This document shows, piece by piece, positions 30,309 to 43,197 of a stretch of DNA of 64,000 nucleotides. The notes beneath the pieces are model-generated. The model searched no databases. It was not told where the DNA came from and saw only the letters and a program-made list of their open reading frames with translations. How positions within the stretch are numbered: position 1 is the stretch's first letter; each line of letters starts with the position of its first letter. The translations under genes were made by a program, and so were the position numbers. This DNA is from Hydractinia symbiolongicarpus. Taxonomy: Eukaryota > Cnidaria > Hydrozoa > Anthoathecata > Hydractiniidae. The stretch is from assembly GCF_029227915.1 (NCBI RefSeq), contig NC_079880.1, positions 13,782,001 through 13,846,000 on the forward strand. The letters are read 5' to 3'.

Positions 30309-33300
30309 TTGTATGTAAATTTATGTATCGTAATTTTATGTTAATTTATGTATCTTAATTTTATGTTAATTTATGTATAGTTCTTTACAAAAAATTATTT
30401 ACAAAATAAATAAAAAGTTCTGAACGATTACCGTCTTCAAGTATTACATCTTCGACTCAGTAAAACGCGATGTCTTATGCTACCTCGAATACCTTCAAAA
30501 TAGCATTTGCAATTTTATTGTTTTCTTCTTCCTTTTAACTCTAGATTGTCTATTCTAGTTTTAAAAATACCTACCCTACAGAAAAACCTCAAGTAAAGGG
30601 CACTTTTTCCTAAATTTAGCAGCAGACCAGTATACTATATAACTTGGATATTGTAATTTCCACGGATATACTCTGCTTACGTTTTCAGGAGGGAGCCACA
30701 AAGCCGTTTTATAAGTATTTAAAGCTTGAGATCAATAATTTTCAGAATTTTGCAACCGATAAAGATGTTCTATATGAATAAAATAACAGTACAAACACTT
30801 AAACTGTGAATTTGTTTAAAACATTTGCTGTAATGTTGACAATTAAACTACGCCTATGCGTAGTTTAATTGTCTGGCTGTTACTTTTAAACCTTATTTTT
30901 GTATATCTCTTATTGCCTTCGACTGATAAAATATCCAGAGCTTTCAAAACACACCTGTAGTCTACCTACTTAGCCACTAAACTTGCGTTTTATACGTACG
31001 TGATATAATTTGGTGTTATCCAGCTTCTGATATAGTTAACTAGAATCTTGATCTGAAAGTTACAAGGTGCGTGCATTCTTTGAAAAAACATTTGGTTTAA
31101 AGGGGCGGCGGAACGGCTGTTGATTTTCGACTTTAGTGACTTACACGAAAGTCGAGCTGATGGCTATTTTTCCGGCATGTATGTAATTTACAGACTCGAA
31201 CATATAGATATATCTAGTATTTTTATCTTCTCCAGCCTTGGTCAAGTTTTCATCCAGAATGAGTTTTGCTGAAATATTTCTTTGTTAGATACTTTTCGAA
31301 AAAAAATATTGAGCCATCGAGCAAAGTGCGCTGGTCTGTTCATTGCGCAAAACGCGTTTGCCGGTTTTTTAATAGGTGCACGGGATATACGGAATGTGAG
31401 CATTTTAACCGGTTCGCAGCGTCTTTAGGTTCCCGCGCGTTTGAAAAGTCATGAAAATTGTCAATCTCAATATAACAACCTCCTTAAGGTTGTTTTTCAT
31501 TAAGGTGTTTTTAGCCGCAGCTTCCATTATGTAGAATTTATTGTGCCCGTTGATTTTATTTGTGAGTTAAAGCGATTTAACTTTTAGAAGTTTGGAGAGT
31601 GGCAAACTTTTCAACAACGAATGGAAATTCCAAAAATATCATCTTTATAGTAATGAAAGTTGACTATATTGAGATATTGAGCTCCGCCATTTTTCAAGCG
31701 CTGGGACATGTGAAAATGAGCGCAGGTCTGTCAGAAAGGAAGACAATCAAAATAAGGAAAGAAGCTCAGGTATCCAATATTAGAAAATTTCTTGCCTAAC
31801 CTTGAATTATCTATCTATAATAAAACATATTTTAATTGAATGCTGAGTCAACTTTGATGCTTTGTTTACATTTACGTAGACCAGCTGCAACTCTTTGCTT
31901 TATTTTTGTCACAAATTTTATTCCTATTCACCTATATACTTGAGGATAGATATAAAGAATGATTTTGTATTAGCTATACTTTCTAGGTTTCAGAATTTGA
32001 GCAATTTAAATGAGGCTGATAAGGCTTTTGTAACAAAACTTCTAAATCTTGACCAAATATGAACAAACAAGTAAGGTTTTTGAACAAATAATTCTTCTAA
32101 GGCCAATAAATGTCCTACTTTTATTTTTGGCCAGTGATTGATTATGCTCCACCAGTATATTTTTACATATCATGGCCAAGTACAAATAACATTTTTGGAA
32201 TTAACACCCTGCACGTATATAATAAACCAGCTTTAACTTAACCCATTGTTTATATCGTTTAATGATATCAAAGATTGTCCCTTTTACAAAATATAATTAA
32301 GAACAACATGACAAATGTTTACATTTTAGAACTGGTAGAAATAGAGTTTTTATTCTCGGGTCTTGGTTATGACCATTTTAAAAGATAAAACAAAAACGTT
32401 CGGAGAAAATGAATTAATTTTATAAGAGCTTGACTGTAATATTCAGCTGTAGTGAACCATTTTCACTGCAGTTGATTTGTGTAGTCATTTCATCATAAAA
32501 CATTAAATGTTTTGTTACTAATAGGGGCAGTTTACTTAGAGTATAAATTTGAAAAATGCATGATTCCATAAATTTTGATGCTGAATTTAAATATTGCATC
32601 TCATTATCTTTGGAATTTCAAAAATGCCCATTATATCTGGGCATTTTTGTGTCACATGACCAGCCTATTCCAGGGTCATTGTTGGGCACTCCGTAATAAC
32701 GGGTCAGGGGCCACAAGACCCTGGGGACGAGGTTGCCAATCATTCTCAAGCTGGTTAAGTATAAATGCATTGTAACAAGTGTATATTATGTAGCTCTGCA
32801 AACCTTTTAAGACATCACAAATATCTAGTGTTGAAGCCATTTAAGTACTAGCAGTGAGGTTTAAAAAATTTTTTTGCATCGTTTAAAACACGTTTTTGCG
32901 CAGTACTACTACAATTATCCAGAAATATGGGACACGTTTATAACATGGCTGGCAGAAGTAAGACATGAATAACGGTAGCTAATGTTTGTGTTAAAAAAAG
33001 GGAAAATGTTTTCTTATTGTTCTATCTTTTACAACTTTTTTTCGCATTAACTAGATATATATATATATATATACAGTACATGTATGTACTTCATTGTTTG
33101 TTTTAGATCATTCTTTAACTAATATAATATTACTATATTAACGAGAAATATTCGCAAGTACAAATGGATTCGGTAAAAAAGATTTATTCGGTGCAAAAGC
33201 GTAGTCAACAACTTTTTGTTAGCGATAAGACATCTTAATAACACGCCAATCTGCGATGTCCTTTGTTTTTAAAAATACAAAAAATAAAAAACTTCAACGG

Positions 33301-33669
33301 AAGATTTTAAAACAGCTGGAAATTTTACAGGGAAGTTGTGATTATCGAAGGCATTGAAATCATTTATTTACTTATTTGATTTTTGTAGTGTGTATCTTTT
33401 TATCAATACTATTAACCAGCCGTGCACGTTCTTCAAAGAAATTTTTTTTTTCGTTTTTATACTTAAAGTGAATACGTGTTGTGTGCTTCTTTTCTTTTAT
33501 TTAATTTACAACAAAGCAAATAGTGTTAATACTATAATGTAAAATTAAAAATAATTTTTTTTCGAAAAAAACAAAAAACAACAAACTAAAATCAATTGTG
33601 GAACAAAAAATCTAAAAAGGATACAAGCATTCGGATACCATTTTAAATGTCATATCAGAGTTATTTGTT
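30309..33669. other. No gene seen; short perfect palindrome
   Basis: Short ORFs only. A perfect 16-bp inverted repeat, GACAATTAAACTACGC / GCGTAGTTTAATTGTC with a 4-base loop, lies at 30838-30873. A decayed CCTGGGGACGAGGTTG repeat copy lies at 32719-32735. A (TA)n run is at about 33053-33072. Confidence 0.5.
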
Positions 33670-34677
33670 ATGGCAACGAATTTAATAACAAAAGCGTCGC
33701 GAAACATAACTAATTATGATAAGACGAATATAAATACATCGACTTCTGTGATTTTTAAAGTAGAAGGCTGTCTTGTCGTTACTGTTAATATGACACTTAT
33801 ATTCATGATTTTACATGTTAAAAAGTTACGGAAGAAATTTAATAATATATTTTTAGTAAATCTTTTATTATGTCATGCAGTTGTTGGCGTTATAGCTATC
33901 TGTTTGTTTGAAGATGATCTGGTCAAAACTGTTCTAAACGTGCAGCATTTGTCAGCAGTGGTGACAATGCTAAGCTGTTTGAGTAACGTACCAGTAACTG
34001 CCGATCGATTTGTAGCAACTAATTGGCCTTACTTTTATCCAAAACTCACTAGAAGAAAATCCATCTTTTTTTGCGTGTTAACTTGGATTTTAACAGTAAT
34101 TCTGACAGCTATTACCCTCCAGAAAGGCCTTCAAAAAAAGGTTTTGGACATAGTAACCGTTAGCTTTATTGCTGTTATGGTAATTATCCTGATTCTTGCA
34201 AATGCATTCATATACAACGTTGTCCATAAGCAGATTGTGGAAATAAAGAAAACTTGCGTTAAGAATAATACATACATGAGAGAGGATAGCAAAGGTGTTA
34301 TAGACACACAACATGGATTGGATAGTAATGATGAGCACAATAGAAAAGATTACCAGCAAAACTCCAACACAGCACGCTTACAGGCTAAGCAAGTACGAGC
34401 CGCACAAATCTGCGCCGGCGTTGTCACCTCCTATTGCATTCTGTGGTTACCTCTTATGATACACGACTTCCTGAAAATGTTTCGAATCGGTTCCAGTTTT
34501 GTTTATCCTGGTAGCATCTATCCCACAATAGCATTGTTTCTGTCTCTTTCAAATTCCTTAGTCGATCCTATTATTTACATTTTGTTGAATAGAGAATTAA
34601 AAACAGAATGGAAAAAACGATTTGTGAATTGGAAAAGGAGAAGATTGTCATCAAGGACTTACAATTCAAAACAATAG
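33670..34677 (+). CDS. Class A (rhodopsin-like) G protein-coupled receptor, intronless
   Basis: 335 residues in a single exon. Seven hydrophobic segments lie at about 28-50, 59-81, 92-110, 131-150, 160-183, 245-266 and 283-306. Class A hallmarks: ADRF at 111-114 (DRY position), CILWLP at 256-261 (CWxP position) and DPIIY at 299-303 (NPxxY position). Asn-linked glycosylation sites (NIT, NTS) lie in the extracellular N terminus. The usual cysteine at the start of TM3 and its partner in the second extracellular loop appear to be missing, which is unusual. ICL3 is about 55 residues and polar. Its ligand cannot be inferred; single-exon receptors of this kind form large lineage-specific families in cnidarians. 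Confidence 0.88.
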   Translation: MATNLITKASRNITNYDKTNINTSTSVIFKVEGCLVVTVNMTLIFMILHVKKLRKKFNNIFLVNLLLCHAVVGVIAICLFEDDLVKTVLNVQHLSAVVTMLSCLSNVPVTADRFVATNWPYFYPKLTRRKSIFFCVLTWILTVILTAITLQKGLQKKVLDIVTVSFIAVMVIILILANAFIYNVVHKQIVEIKKTCVKNNTYMREDSKGVIDTQHGLDSNDEHNRKDYQQNSNTARLQAKQVRAAQICAGVVTSYCILWLPLMIHDFLKMFRIGSSFVYPGSIYPTIALFLSLSNSLVDPIIYILLNRELKTEWKKRFVNWKRRRLSSRTYNSKQ

Positions 34678-34983
34678 TACTCCAGTTGTAGAAAAAATCG
34701 CAAAATTCTATGCTTGCGTCCAAAAAGTCCAGAAAAAAACCTTAGCACAAAAGAACATTAAAATTAAATATCATTGCTATTATCGTATGTACATCAAATT
34801 TGAACTATACTTCGATAGATTTTAAATGCCGAATTGCAGGTGCAACAATGCGGTATCACCAGTGAATATATTATTTGACTGCATAGTTGTATGAAAGAAA
34901 ACAAAAAATCTTATGTATATGAATAAATGTTTACCATTTGGTATTGGAAGTGACATCTATCAGAGAGAGTAGAAAATTCAAAC

Positions 34984-35053
34984 CTGGGCAGGATTTGAAC
35001 CAACAACTATTGAGTTAGCTTCCCACTGCTCTGCTAACTGAGCTTTGTTAGTG
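34984..35053 (-). repeat. tRNA-derived SINE or tRNA pseudogene
   Basis: The minus strand contains A-box-like AGCTCAGTTAGCAGAGC and B-box GGTTCAAATCC at tRNA spacing, and ends CCTGCCCAGG. A convincing anticodon stem could not be drawn, so it is more likely a SINE head or pseudogene than a working tRNA. Confidence 0.55.
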
Positions 35054-38000
35054 AAATAGCTTTGCAATTGTTTTTTTTACTACATAATTGAGACCCGTTG
35101 CTGGTTAAAGCCCACTAAGACAAGCCTATACTTCCACCAATCAAGGCCACCTACCAATTCGTGTGTTTCTTACTTACTTGAGCCCATATTTACCTATCTA
35201 AAATAGTGCATTAATTCAAGTTTTGAAATTCACTAACGAATATGTACCAAGGGACGCACTTTAACGTAAATTATGTCGTACGAAATAAAAACACTAACTG
35301 GCTCTTTCCTTCGCCTTTTCCCCTTTACATACTTTTATGTAGCCTGTCTATGCTTTAGAAATAAGGATACGGTCATCTTATATAAACTACAATCCTTGAG
35401 ACACTGCATAATTTCAATTAGTCACATACTTTCACTCCCGCACCACAAGACAATGTGGCACTCAGGTTTATTTCAGGACAGAAGTTTAATGCTATGACTG
35501 TCCAATATTGTGTAGGAGGGTGGGGGAATAAAAAGAATCGTAGTTCTGTATCATCTTTTCCGCCACTTTTCCTCTGTTTTTGGATTTGTCACGACTACTT
35601 TTAGCAAAGATTGTAGGCTAGGTGACTAAGCCTTGCTGCTCAACTTGATATGGAGCTAAGTACAGGTAGACTTTACGCCGTACATCATTCAAAAAAACAA
35701 CTCACTTGCAACAAGTGGTCCAAAGAAATACAAGATATAGGCGACTATCGTTACCCCGTACTAGCTCTCACATTTTCTTACTTTGCAGAATAAGGTCTCG
35801 TGAAAGATTCAAGATTGAAATGTTTTGTCAAAAAAAACAACTTACTGCAACATCAGCCGAAATAAAAACACAGGCTACAATCTGTTATTACGTTGTCATA
35901 GCGAAAACTACCTTACATAAGTTCTAGAAGAGTTTACAAACTATATCGCAAATCCATGTGTGGAGCGCTAACAGGGGTGAATCCTTATGGGTAATGTCGT
36001 GATCAAAACATGAAATTGCAATTTGGTTTGATACCCCTTTCCGGTAAAACAGTCACCCAGTTATTGTTTTTTTGTAGAATATATTAATCTTAAATAAAAA
36101 AGTGAATTGTATAAAAACAGCCTACAACCTGTCGTTGCAATATTAATTAGGAGAAAAAAGCTTCTAAGATATTTTTGCAAGCGCGTGCGCACAAAGATTT
36201 TGTCAAAGTGCGCACGCGCTAACAAAAAATTGTCGTGCTGTAGCTTTAAAAATCAAATGGAACATTTTGTTTATTGTACAAATAAAATCTGTGTTGCTAG
36301 GTGATAAGGCGTTTAATTTTTCTGCATCTTCGGCTGAAGTTAAACACTGGTTACAACCTGTGCTATCTTGTGATCTAGTGTTAAATGCCCGGTAGAATGT
36401 CTAAGAGCAGGTAAAACCGCGCTGTAGATTCTGGTGAAGCGCTTAGTACAAGTAAACTTGACCACCCACATCTGTTGTGACGTTATTTAAAAAAGCAAAG
36501 TTCCCGGCAGGCACTCGGGTAAAAACATCGGATGCAACCCCATGCTAGCAAAACAATAAGAGGATATTTCCAATTTTGCGGAATAAGTTCTTCCAGTTGA
36601 ACAGTAAACTTCTGTCTAAATGAAAAACAGGATTTCAACCTGTCTTTACCCCGAGTAGGTAAAAAATGTCATCCAGGATTTTTATTTTACCAGATAAGTT
36701 GTCGTGGAAGATATGAACTTCATTGTAAGAAACTATTGAACAAAGACCCCCCCCCCCCCCCCCCCCCCTTAAAAGTAATGAAGGAGACATCGTAATTTAG
36801 ATAGCGTCATCCTGTACAAAATGACGTCATAATGGATTTCCGAATTTGAAAACCGGCTAAAACGGTGAAACGCAAACTTTGAAATAAAAAAAACTTTATA
36901 TGTATAAAATTAGTTTATAGAAGCATGAACGAAAAAAATTCTTCGGCTATTTCAAACCACCTGTTACTAAAAATAATGAAACTTTACCAAATTTCAACCA
37001 TTGAAACGGTATGTTTCAGCACTTATTACAAAAAATGACAGATGGAGGGACTAACAAATCTCCTGCCGAATAGGGTTAACATTTCTACATGGATAAAAAA
37101 TGCAATAAAAGGTTCATCTTAAAATGGGGAAAATCAACTATTTCTGTGATTACAAAGTACTTATCTATAAATAAAAAGTATTTAAAAGAAAATAAGGTCA
37201 AAATGAGACCTCCAAACTTTCAACACCACCACTGCCACTGCCAAAATGGTTTTTGTCATTATAACAATGGTCAATGCACGTTCCCTCATCAGTATGTCGT
37301 CAGAATGTCGAGGCCGCCTTATGACTGCATTAAGGGCAGCAACTTTCATTGGCATAGAACCGTGAAATTCCGGGCATAAACTTCCGCGAGAGATCATGTC
37401 TTCGCCAGCGAATTTTTTTTCACATTGACTTAAAAAACTTCTGACATTAAAGAATAATGTGGGAAAAGAAAATCAAATTTTAATACGTTTTTAGAGGTCA
37501 CTAGTGGGAGAGGGGTAAGATATAGTATTAATAGAGGGCTTATTAGACAGGGAAAAACTTTCATGGGTCAAGAATTATCTGTAATTTCACGATTTTTCTT
37601 ATTTGAAGTGTTCTAAAACAAAAAGGGTCCAATGATAGCGATAATTTACAACTTATGCTTCTTAAATAAACACCACCTTATTCTATAGTTAAGCAGACTC
37701 CATCTTGAACAACATCAAGTTGTTTAGAAATTTGATGATTTTATATTTATTTTATTTTTCTTCCCGCATTTTCCTCTATTTAATTAAGTATACACTTAAA
37801 GCTAGGCATATTTAGGTTCTTTTCTTCTGAAGTTTAGGTAGTAAAACGCAAATGGATTATTTCCAATAGATTGGTAGAAAACTCTGTGTTTTTGACCATA
37901 CAAAAAACGGGATAGGTAAATACTACGACAACTGCGAGGCCGCCATCTTGATAAATAATAAATTTGCACTGAATATTTAATGAATGAAAATTTCTGTTAT

Positions 38001-38171
38001 GTAAATACAATACTTGAACACATATATATATTGTGAAAAGCACTCGAGACAATCTTTTACTTGAATCACATGAAAGAAAGAAAATGGAAGAAGCTTAAAA
38101 TTTAAAAGTTTGTTTTGAGTTATTCGATTATGTTTTTGTTTTTTTCCTTTTAGTGCGCATAGTTGGTTTCG

Positions 38172-38268
38172 CTCATTCTCGTGCCCAGAGCTCTTTGAGA
38201 TCAAAACCTCAAAAGTAGTGGAAAGTCTCGAAATTTTAATCTCAAAGAGCTCTGGGCACGAGAATGAG
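38172..38268. repeat. Foldback MITE with perfect 30-bp arms
   Basis: The arm at 38172-38201 (starting CTCATTCTCGTGCCCAGAG) is the exact reverse complement of 38239-38268, with a 37-base spacer. A decayed relative occurs at about 46340-46412 (cctagagctctttgg ... ctcaaaaagttcttgggtcgagaatgac). Identical arms suggest recent spread or gene conversion between arms. Confidence 0.85.
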
Positions 38269-39851
38269 TTCCGCTATGATTTTTTGTTTATGTTATAATG
38301 TTATCCTGAGTATGTAAATTTTACGTTAATCTAATAGTAAAAAGATTTGCACTTGATGAAAGTCGTTTCCAGGGCTTTTTGTTTCTTAGTGGCGCTCCAG
38401 CTATCTATAGAATGCTGGCCCTAGTAACGAGAATGAAGACGTCGAGTTATGATCTTCGCAGAAACACAACAGTCACCGTTACGACTTTATTAGAAACACG
38501 TGTTGTATAACAAAGCGATACACATATACACTATATGTTTAGATCCGGCTAATGCCAGTCATTAAAAGCAATCTCGCCCCAGTCTCTTTTTATTGGCACA
38601 GTCAAAATATTTATAGAGATCATACAAGAAAGCTTTCCTTGTCTTCTTTTTTGGCTTCATGTAAGAGAAACACCAGAAAACCACAAAATCAAATAAACGT
38701 TTAGAAACAGGAAAAAAAAATGATTATTTTTGTTACAGCACTGAAAGTGAAAGAAGATTTTATATGTAGGAATGTTGGCTGATAAAAATCAATACTGGGT
38801 TATTGATGTCACACACTGAGTAAGATTTTCATTTATAAAGACTAACAAAAAATTTTTACACCAAATTTTATTTAGTCTTGAAAAACGTAAGTGTGAAAAC
38901 AGAACTTGTCATTGTGAATGAATTATTTTTTGTAAGTTTTGTGTATATACTTTGTCCATATAATTTATCGCCGTTATAATTCTTTATCGTGATTGTCATT
39001 TTTATGAGGCATTCCTTCAGGGCGAATTTAAGTTTTGCACAACACGTCACGTGATTAACATAACTTTCGTCCCCAGTGTTTCGAATTTGCTTCTGACAAA
39101 AAATTAAAAAAATGATAGGCAAGAGGTTTATATATATCAAGTATAAATATCAAAACATATTATCAGCATGATGAAGCAAAAATTATTTTCAGACATTTGA
39201 ATCAAAAAAACAGTTCTCTAAAGAGTGGTAATAGAAGTTTTAATTATTGAATTAGATTTTACTAACTACATAATTTATTACGATCCCAAAATCTATTCAT
39301 ATTGCAATGAATGAACGTCCATGACGTCATAACATGCACGAAATGTTGGTCGCGTGTACGCTCTAAAATTTGATATGACGTTGTTGTTGTAGATTTAATA
39401 GATCATTTTTCGTGCGAAGTAATGTTTTGATTTTGAACACGTATACTTATTTCTGTAGGTAAAAATAAAAAGAAATGGCTCACAGAAGTCACATAAATCC
39501 ATTTATAAAATGAATCATTGGCATAGAATTGAGAGAGTAAGTTGAATATAAACTTCAATGCATTTGTACTTCCAAAAAATCCGTTTGAATTGCGATATTA
39601 ACCATTTTACTCTTTTATGGTCCTGCATTTCTTGCCTAAAAGAGTATGTTCAATAATAAAACAGGATAAAAAAAGAATGCGTGATTATGTGAGTTCGTAA
39701 AAATGGTATTGTGTTATCCACATACACGATTTTTTAGAGGCAACACGAAAATTAGGCTCGAAGTAGCTTATGTTTCACACTTTTTCAACTCATCTGTTGC
39801 TGATTTGTTGACTATCCAATTGAGAAGAGTTCAATTGCGCTTACATTCAAT

Positions 39852-40318
39852 AACGGTCTATAGTCTCAGTAACTCAGTCTATAAACTCAGTAACTCTGTA
39901 TATACTCTCAGTAACTCAGTCTATAGTCTTAGTAACTCAGTCTATAGTCTCAGTAACTCAGTCTATATTCTCAGTAACTCAGTCTATAGTCTTAGTAAAT
40001 CAGTCCATAGTCTCAGTAACTCTGTGTATAGTCTCAGTAACTCAGTCTATAGTCTCAGTAACTCAGTCTATAGTCTCAGTAACTCAGTCTATATTCTCAG
40101 TAACTCAGTCTATATTCTCAGAAACTCAGTCTATAGTCTCAGTAACTCTGTATATAGTGTCAGTAACTCAGTCTATATTCTCAGTAACTCAGTCTATAGT
40201 CTCAGTAACTCAGTCTATAGTCTCAGTAACTCAGTCTATAGTCTCAGTAACTCATTCTATATTCTCAGTAACTCAGTCTATAGTCTCAGTAACTATGTAT
40301 ATAGTCTCAGTTACACTG
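39852..40318. repeat. 21-bp minisatellite, about 22 copies
   Basis: The unit is AGTAACTCAGTCTATAGTCTC (in any phase) with scattered variants (ctgta, attct, aaact). Because 21 is a multiple of three, one frame stays open across the array and would encode a 7-residue repeat (SLSNSVY) within a 260-codon ORF from 39703 to 40485. A second frame is also open across the right part, so openness by itself is weak evidence for a gene. Confidence 0.95.
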
Positions 40319-41034
40319 TGTGCTTTTCACTTTATTTATTTACTCACTTCAGGCTCGCTGTTGCACAAGTTACTTTGTTTTTTAAAAGATTTAAGCCTCA
40401 TGTTGACTATAAAATGTTGCTTATTCAAATAAAGCATGTGTTAAATGAGCCAATTAATACTTCCCTTTCAAGGGTCAATTTTTAATATGTTAGCCACACT
40501 TTTAGAATATTATTGTTCTGCAATTGTTTTCTGTAATTATTTAATGACTACGTAAGAAAAAGTTTAGTTTCTGTCAGTTCATTATTACTTTGAGATCATG
40601 GAGATATAAGCTTACCCTTACACACAACCTCGTCTCCAGGGCTGTTTCCCGAGGTTAGTTAATCCTGAGCAGTATGGATTTCTGCAAATAGCGTACAGAT
40701 AGAGTAAATACTTATATGTTTTTTACTATATCTTTTGTTGTTGTTGTTTCTGTTGTTTAGTCTAACATTAAAAAGTTATTTACTAACCATATCAATGAAA
40801 CAATTCCCACTCTTACTCAAGCATATTTCTTTTTCCCGCCATCTTTAAACGTAACAACCTTTTGTTTCAGTCACGACCCTTGTGTCATAACGTAATTTCA
40901 CTCTTACGAAGCAATACTTTAATGACTATTCAAGATCGAAAATGATTCTTTACCATGGCAACAATATGTAAATTATGTTATGTGCTAATAACTGAAATTC
41001 TCATAATGACTTAGCATAAAATATGATAGCTACT
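40319..41034. other. No gene seen
   Basis: Upstream region of the kelch-b561 gene. It contains a decayed CAACCTCGTCTCCAGG repeat end (40625-40640) and otherwise no ORF or repeat of note. Confidence 0.5.
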
Positions 41035-41043
41035 TATATAAAG
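41035..41043 (+). promoter_or_regulatory. TATA box of the kelch-b561 gene
   Basis: TATATAAAG lies 63 bases upstream of the ATG at 41106, leaving room for a 5' leader of about 30-40 bases. The surrounding sequence becomes GC-richer just downstream (ccctgccgc). Inferred from sequence only. Confidence 0.55.
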
Positions 41044-41105
41044 CCCTGCCGCTTTGTGTAGTTCATTCAGTTCGCAATAACTTTTTAGGTAAACACATAA
41101 ACAAA

Positions 41106-42991
41106 ATGAAAAGCATGGTATGGTTGGCTTTGTTGTTGACACTCTCTGCGGTGGAGTTTCTACATGCACAGTTAACTTGGGAAAAACTTCCAGTAACTGG
41201 GGCTGCTCCTCCTGCGAGAAAAGATCATGCGATGGGTTACGACGGCATGCGAAACAGAATTCTAATATTCGGTGGTAGAGCGTCAAACGAAGTCGACGTT
41301 TTTAACGACACTTGGGCGTATGACGTCACCAATAAAAATTGGACGAAAATAGATACGACGACGGCAGCGCCTGAAAAACGTTTTAGCACAGTGTACGGTG
41401 TCAGCAATGGCTACTTTTATGTAAGCACTGGCCAAGAAGCAGAAAACCTTTACGATGATATCTGGCGTTTTGATCTGTCCACCAACACATGGAAAAAACT
41501 CAATCCATCTGGAAAGAAACCAGGTCAAATTTACGGAGCCGGGGGTGGTTTCTACACAAACACAAGCACAAAGTTTTATCTGACTCACGGGTTTTCGGCA
41601 TCTGTTCGTTATGCCAATACTCTGGTTTACGATACGGAATTAAACCACTGGACTGAGATATTTCCAGATAAGAGCTCTTACTCGTATGGCCATCCTAACT
41701 CGAGGTGTCTTCATTCTGGCACTATGGTAGCCGAAGACTTACTTCTTATGTATGGAGGTTGCTTGAGCGGTGGGATGACAGGAGGAGCTTGTCCAGCTTT
41801 TGACTCATGGATGTTTTCAACCAGCAAACAATCGTGGACTCACCTACACGACTGTGCATCTCCTCGTACGTATTCTAGCCTTGCTCTGCTTCCAATGGTT
41901 GGCGAGCAAAGGCGAGTTGTTTTGTACGGAGGAGGCGAGAAAAATAATCAAGTTTTAGTCGTTGATAAAGCTGAGAAGGATCAAGTTGCCATCTTTAATG
42001 TAAACAAAGAAGAATGGGAATTAAAAAGAGCAAGTGGAACAGCTCCAGAAAAGCGAGTTGGTGCCTCGATGGTTCAACATCCAGAGGTAAATCTACGTTT
42101 TAAAATTTTACTATGATGTTTAAAACCTAGTTCTCAATCTCGTCCCAGGCTGTTTTACGCTTGTAGTATGTTAACCGAACGGCTAGCATTGAACTATATT
42201 ATAAGCTAATATTGGATTGGAAAAGCTCTTGGTACGAAGTTGTTTACTTTTTTACAAATAAGTTTTCGTGGTGGTACTGCTGTAACAATTCGCATTAATT
42301 TACTAACGTAACCATTGTGTTTCAGGGCGTACTCATGTCTGGTGGAATAGCTGGTGACGAAACTGACATCTGGATATTAAGAGGTAATTCGACCTCAAGT
42401 GACCAAGCACCAAAGCATTCCCAAACTTGCAAGAAACCGTTCGCAGGCATTTTTAACCTAGTCATGTTGCATGGAATTTTTATGGTACTTGGATGGGGCT
42501 TGTTTTTGCAACTTGGTGCATTCATCGCTCGTTACTTCCGACACAAAAATCCACTTTGGTTCCACTTGCATCGCCTATGTCAAATCACCGGTCTCATTTT
42601 AGCCCTGGCGGGTTTAATTTGCGCCGGCGTATCTGTTCGCTTTGATCACTTTAAGTTCGCCCATGGAGGAATTGGATTATTTGTGATGCTTGTGGGTATC
42701 TTACAACCAATCAATGCAGCTATACGACCTCATGTAAAACCCAACGAAGAGAAGGAATTGAAACGCAAGGTATGGGAAGCCTTTCACATCAATTTAGGTA
42801 GAATTGCGTTAATCTTGGCCGTCGTGAATATATCTTTGGGCTTACTTCAAGGTCAAGCGCGCGAAGGACATCACATCGCGTGGCATGTTTATGTTGCCTT
42901 GTTTGTACTGGCGTATATTTTTATGGAAGCAAGGCTGATATATAAAAAAGTAAAGGTGAACGGTGAGGACTTTGAAATGCGACAGAAATAA
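41106..42991 (+). CDS. Kelch-repeat / cytochrome b561-type membrane protein (two exons)
   Basis: Exons 41106-42086 and 42326-42991 join in phase 0 to give 548 residues. A signal peptide (MKSMVWLALLLTLSAVEFLHA) is followed by six kelch-type blades (for example ILIFGGR...NDTWAYD, LLLMYGGC...FDSWMF, VVLYGGG, VLMSGG...TDIWIL) that should close into an extracellular propeller. The C-terminal 200 residues hold five hydrophobic helices with histidines in cytochrome b561 positions: MLHGIFMVLGW, FHLHRLCQITG, FAHGGIGLFV, AFHINLGRIAL. Cytochrome b561 proteins carry electrons across membranes using two hemes; here the usual extracellular DOMON partner is replaced by a kelch propeller. The final blade spans the intron. 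AATAAA overlaps the stop codon (42987-42992). A redox or adhesion role is inferred. Confidence 0.88.
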
Positions 42992-43197
42992 AAGTTTATA
43001 TTGTGAGTTTTGTAAAATATAGCTGTTTTTATCCGGGCGTCTATTTTCATGATGCCGAAGTGAGATTTGATACGAGCGTTTTTTGTTGTGTTTTTGTTGT
43101 TGTTAAAGTCTCCTTCTGGATCAACATAAGTTCCAATTGGGTTTCATTACAATACGTTTTAAGTTTGAATGAATTTTTTACTGTTAATTCTCGGAAC

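Larger units (their letters stand above)
34678..39851. other. No gene seen; contains repeats and a C22 tract
   Basis: Short ORFs only, none with recognisable domains. Contents listed separately: a tRNA-like sequence at 34984-35053 and a 30-bp-arm foldback at 38172-38268. A run of 22 C lies at 36747-36768. A dispersed-repeat block at about 36800-37045 resembles one at 27520-27880. Confidence 0.5.

Noticed and set aside
37089-37379. 96-codon ORF with a His/Cys-rich stretch (HHHCHCQNGFCHYNNGQC)
   Set aside because: Looks metal-binding at first sight, but it has no recognisable spacing pattern, signal peptide or partner exon and lies in repeat-rich DNA.
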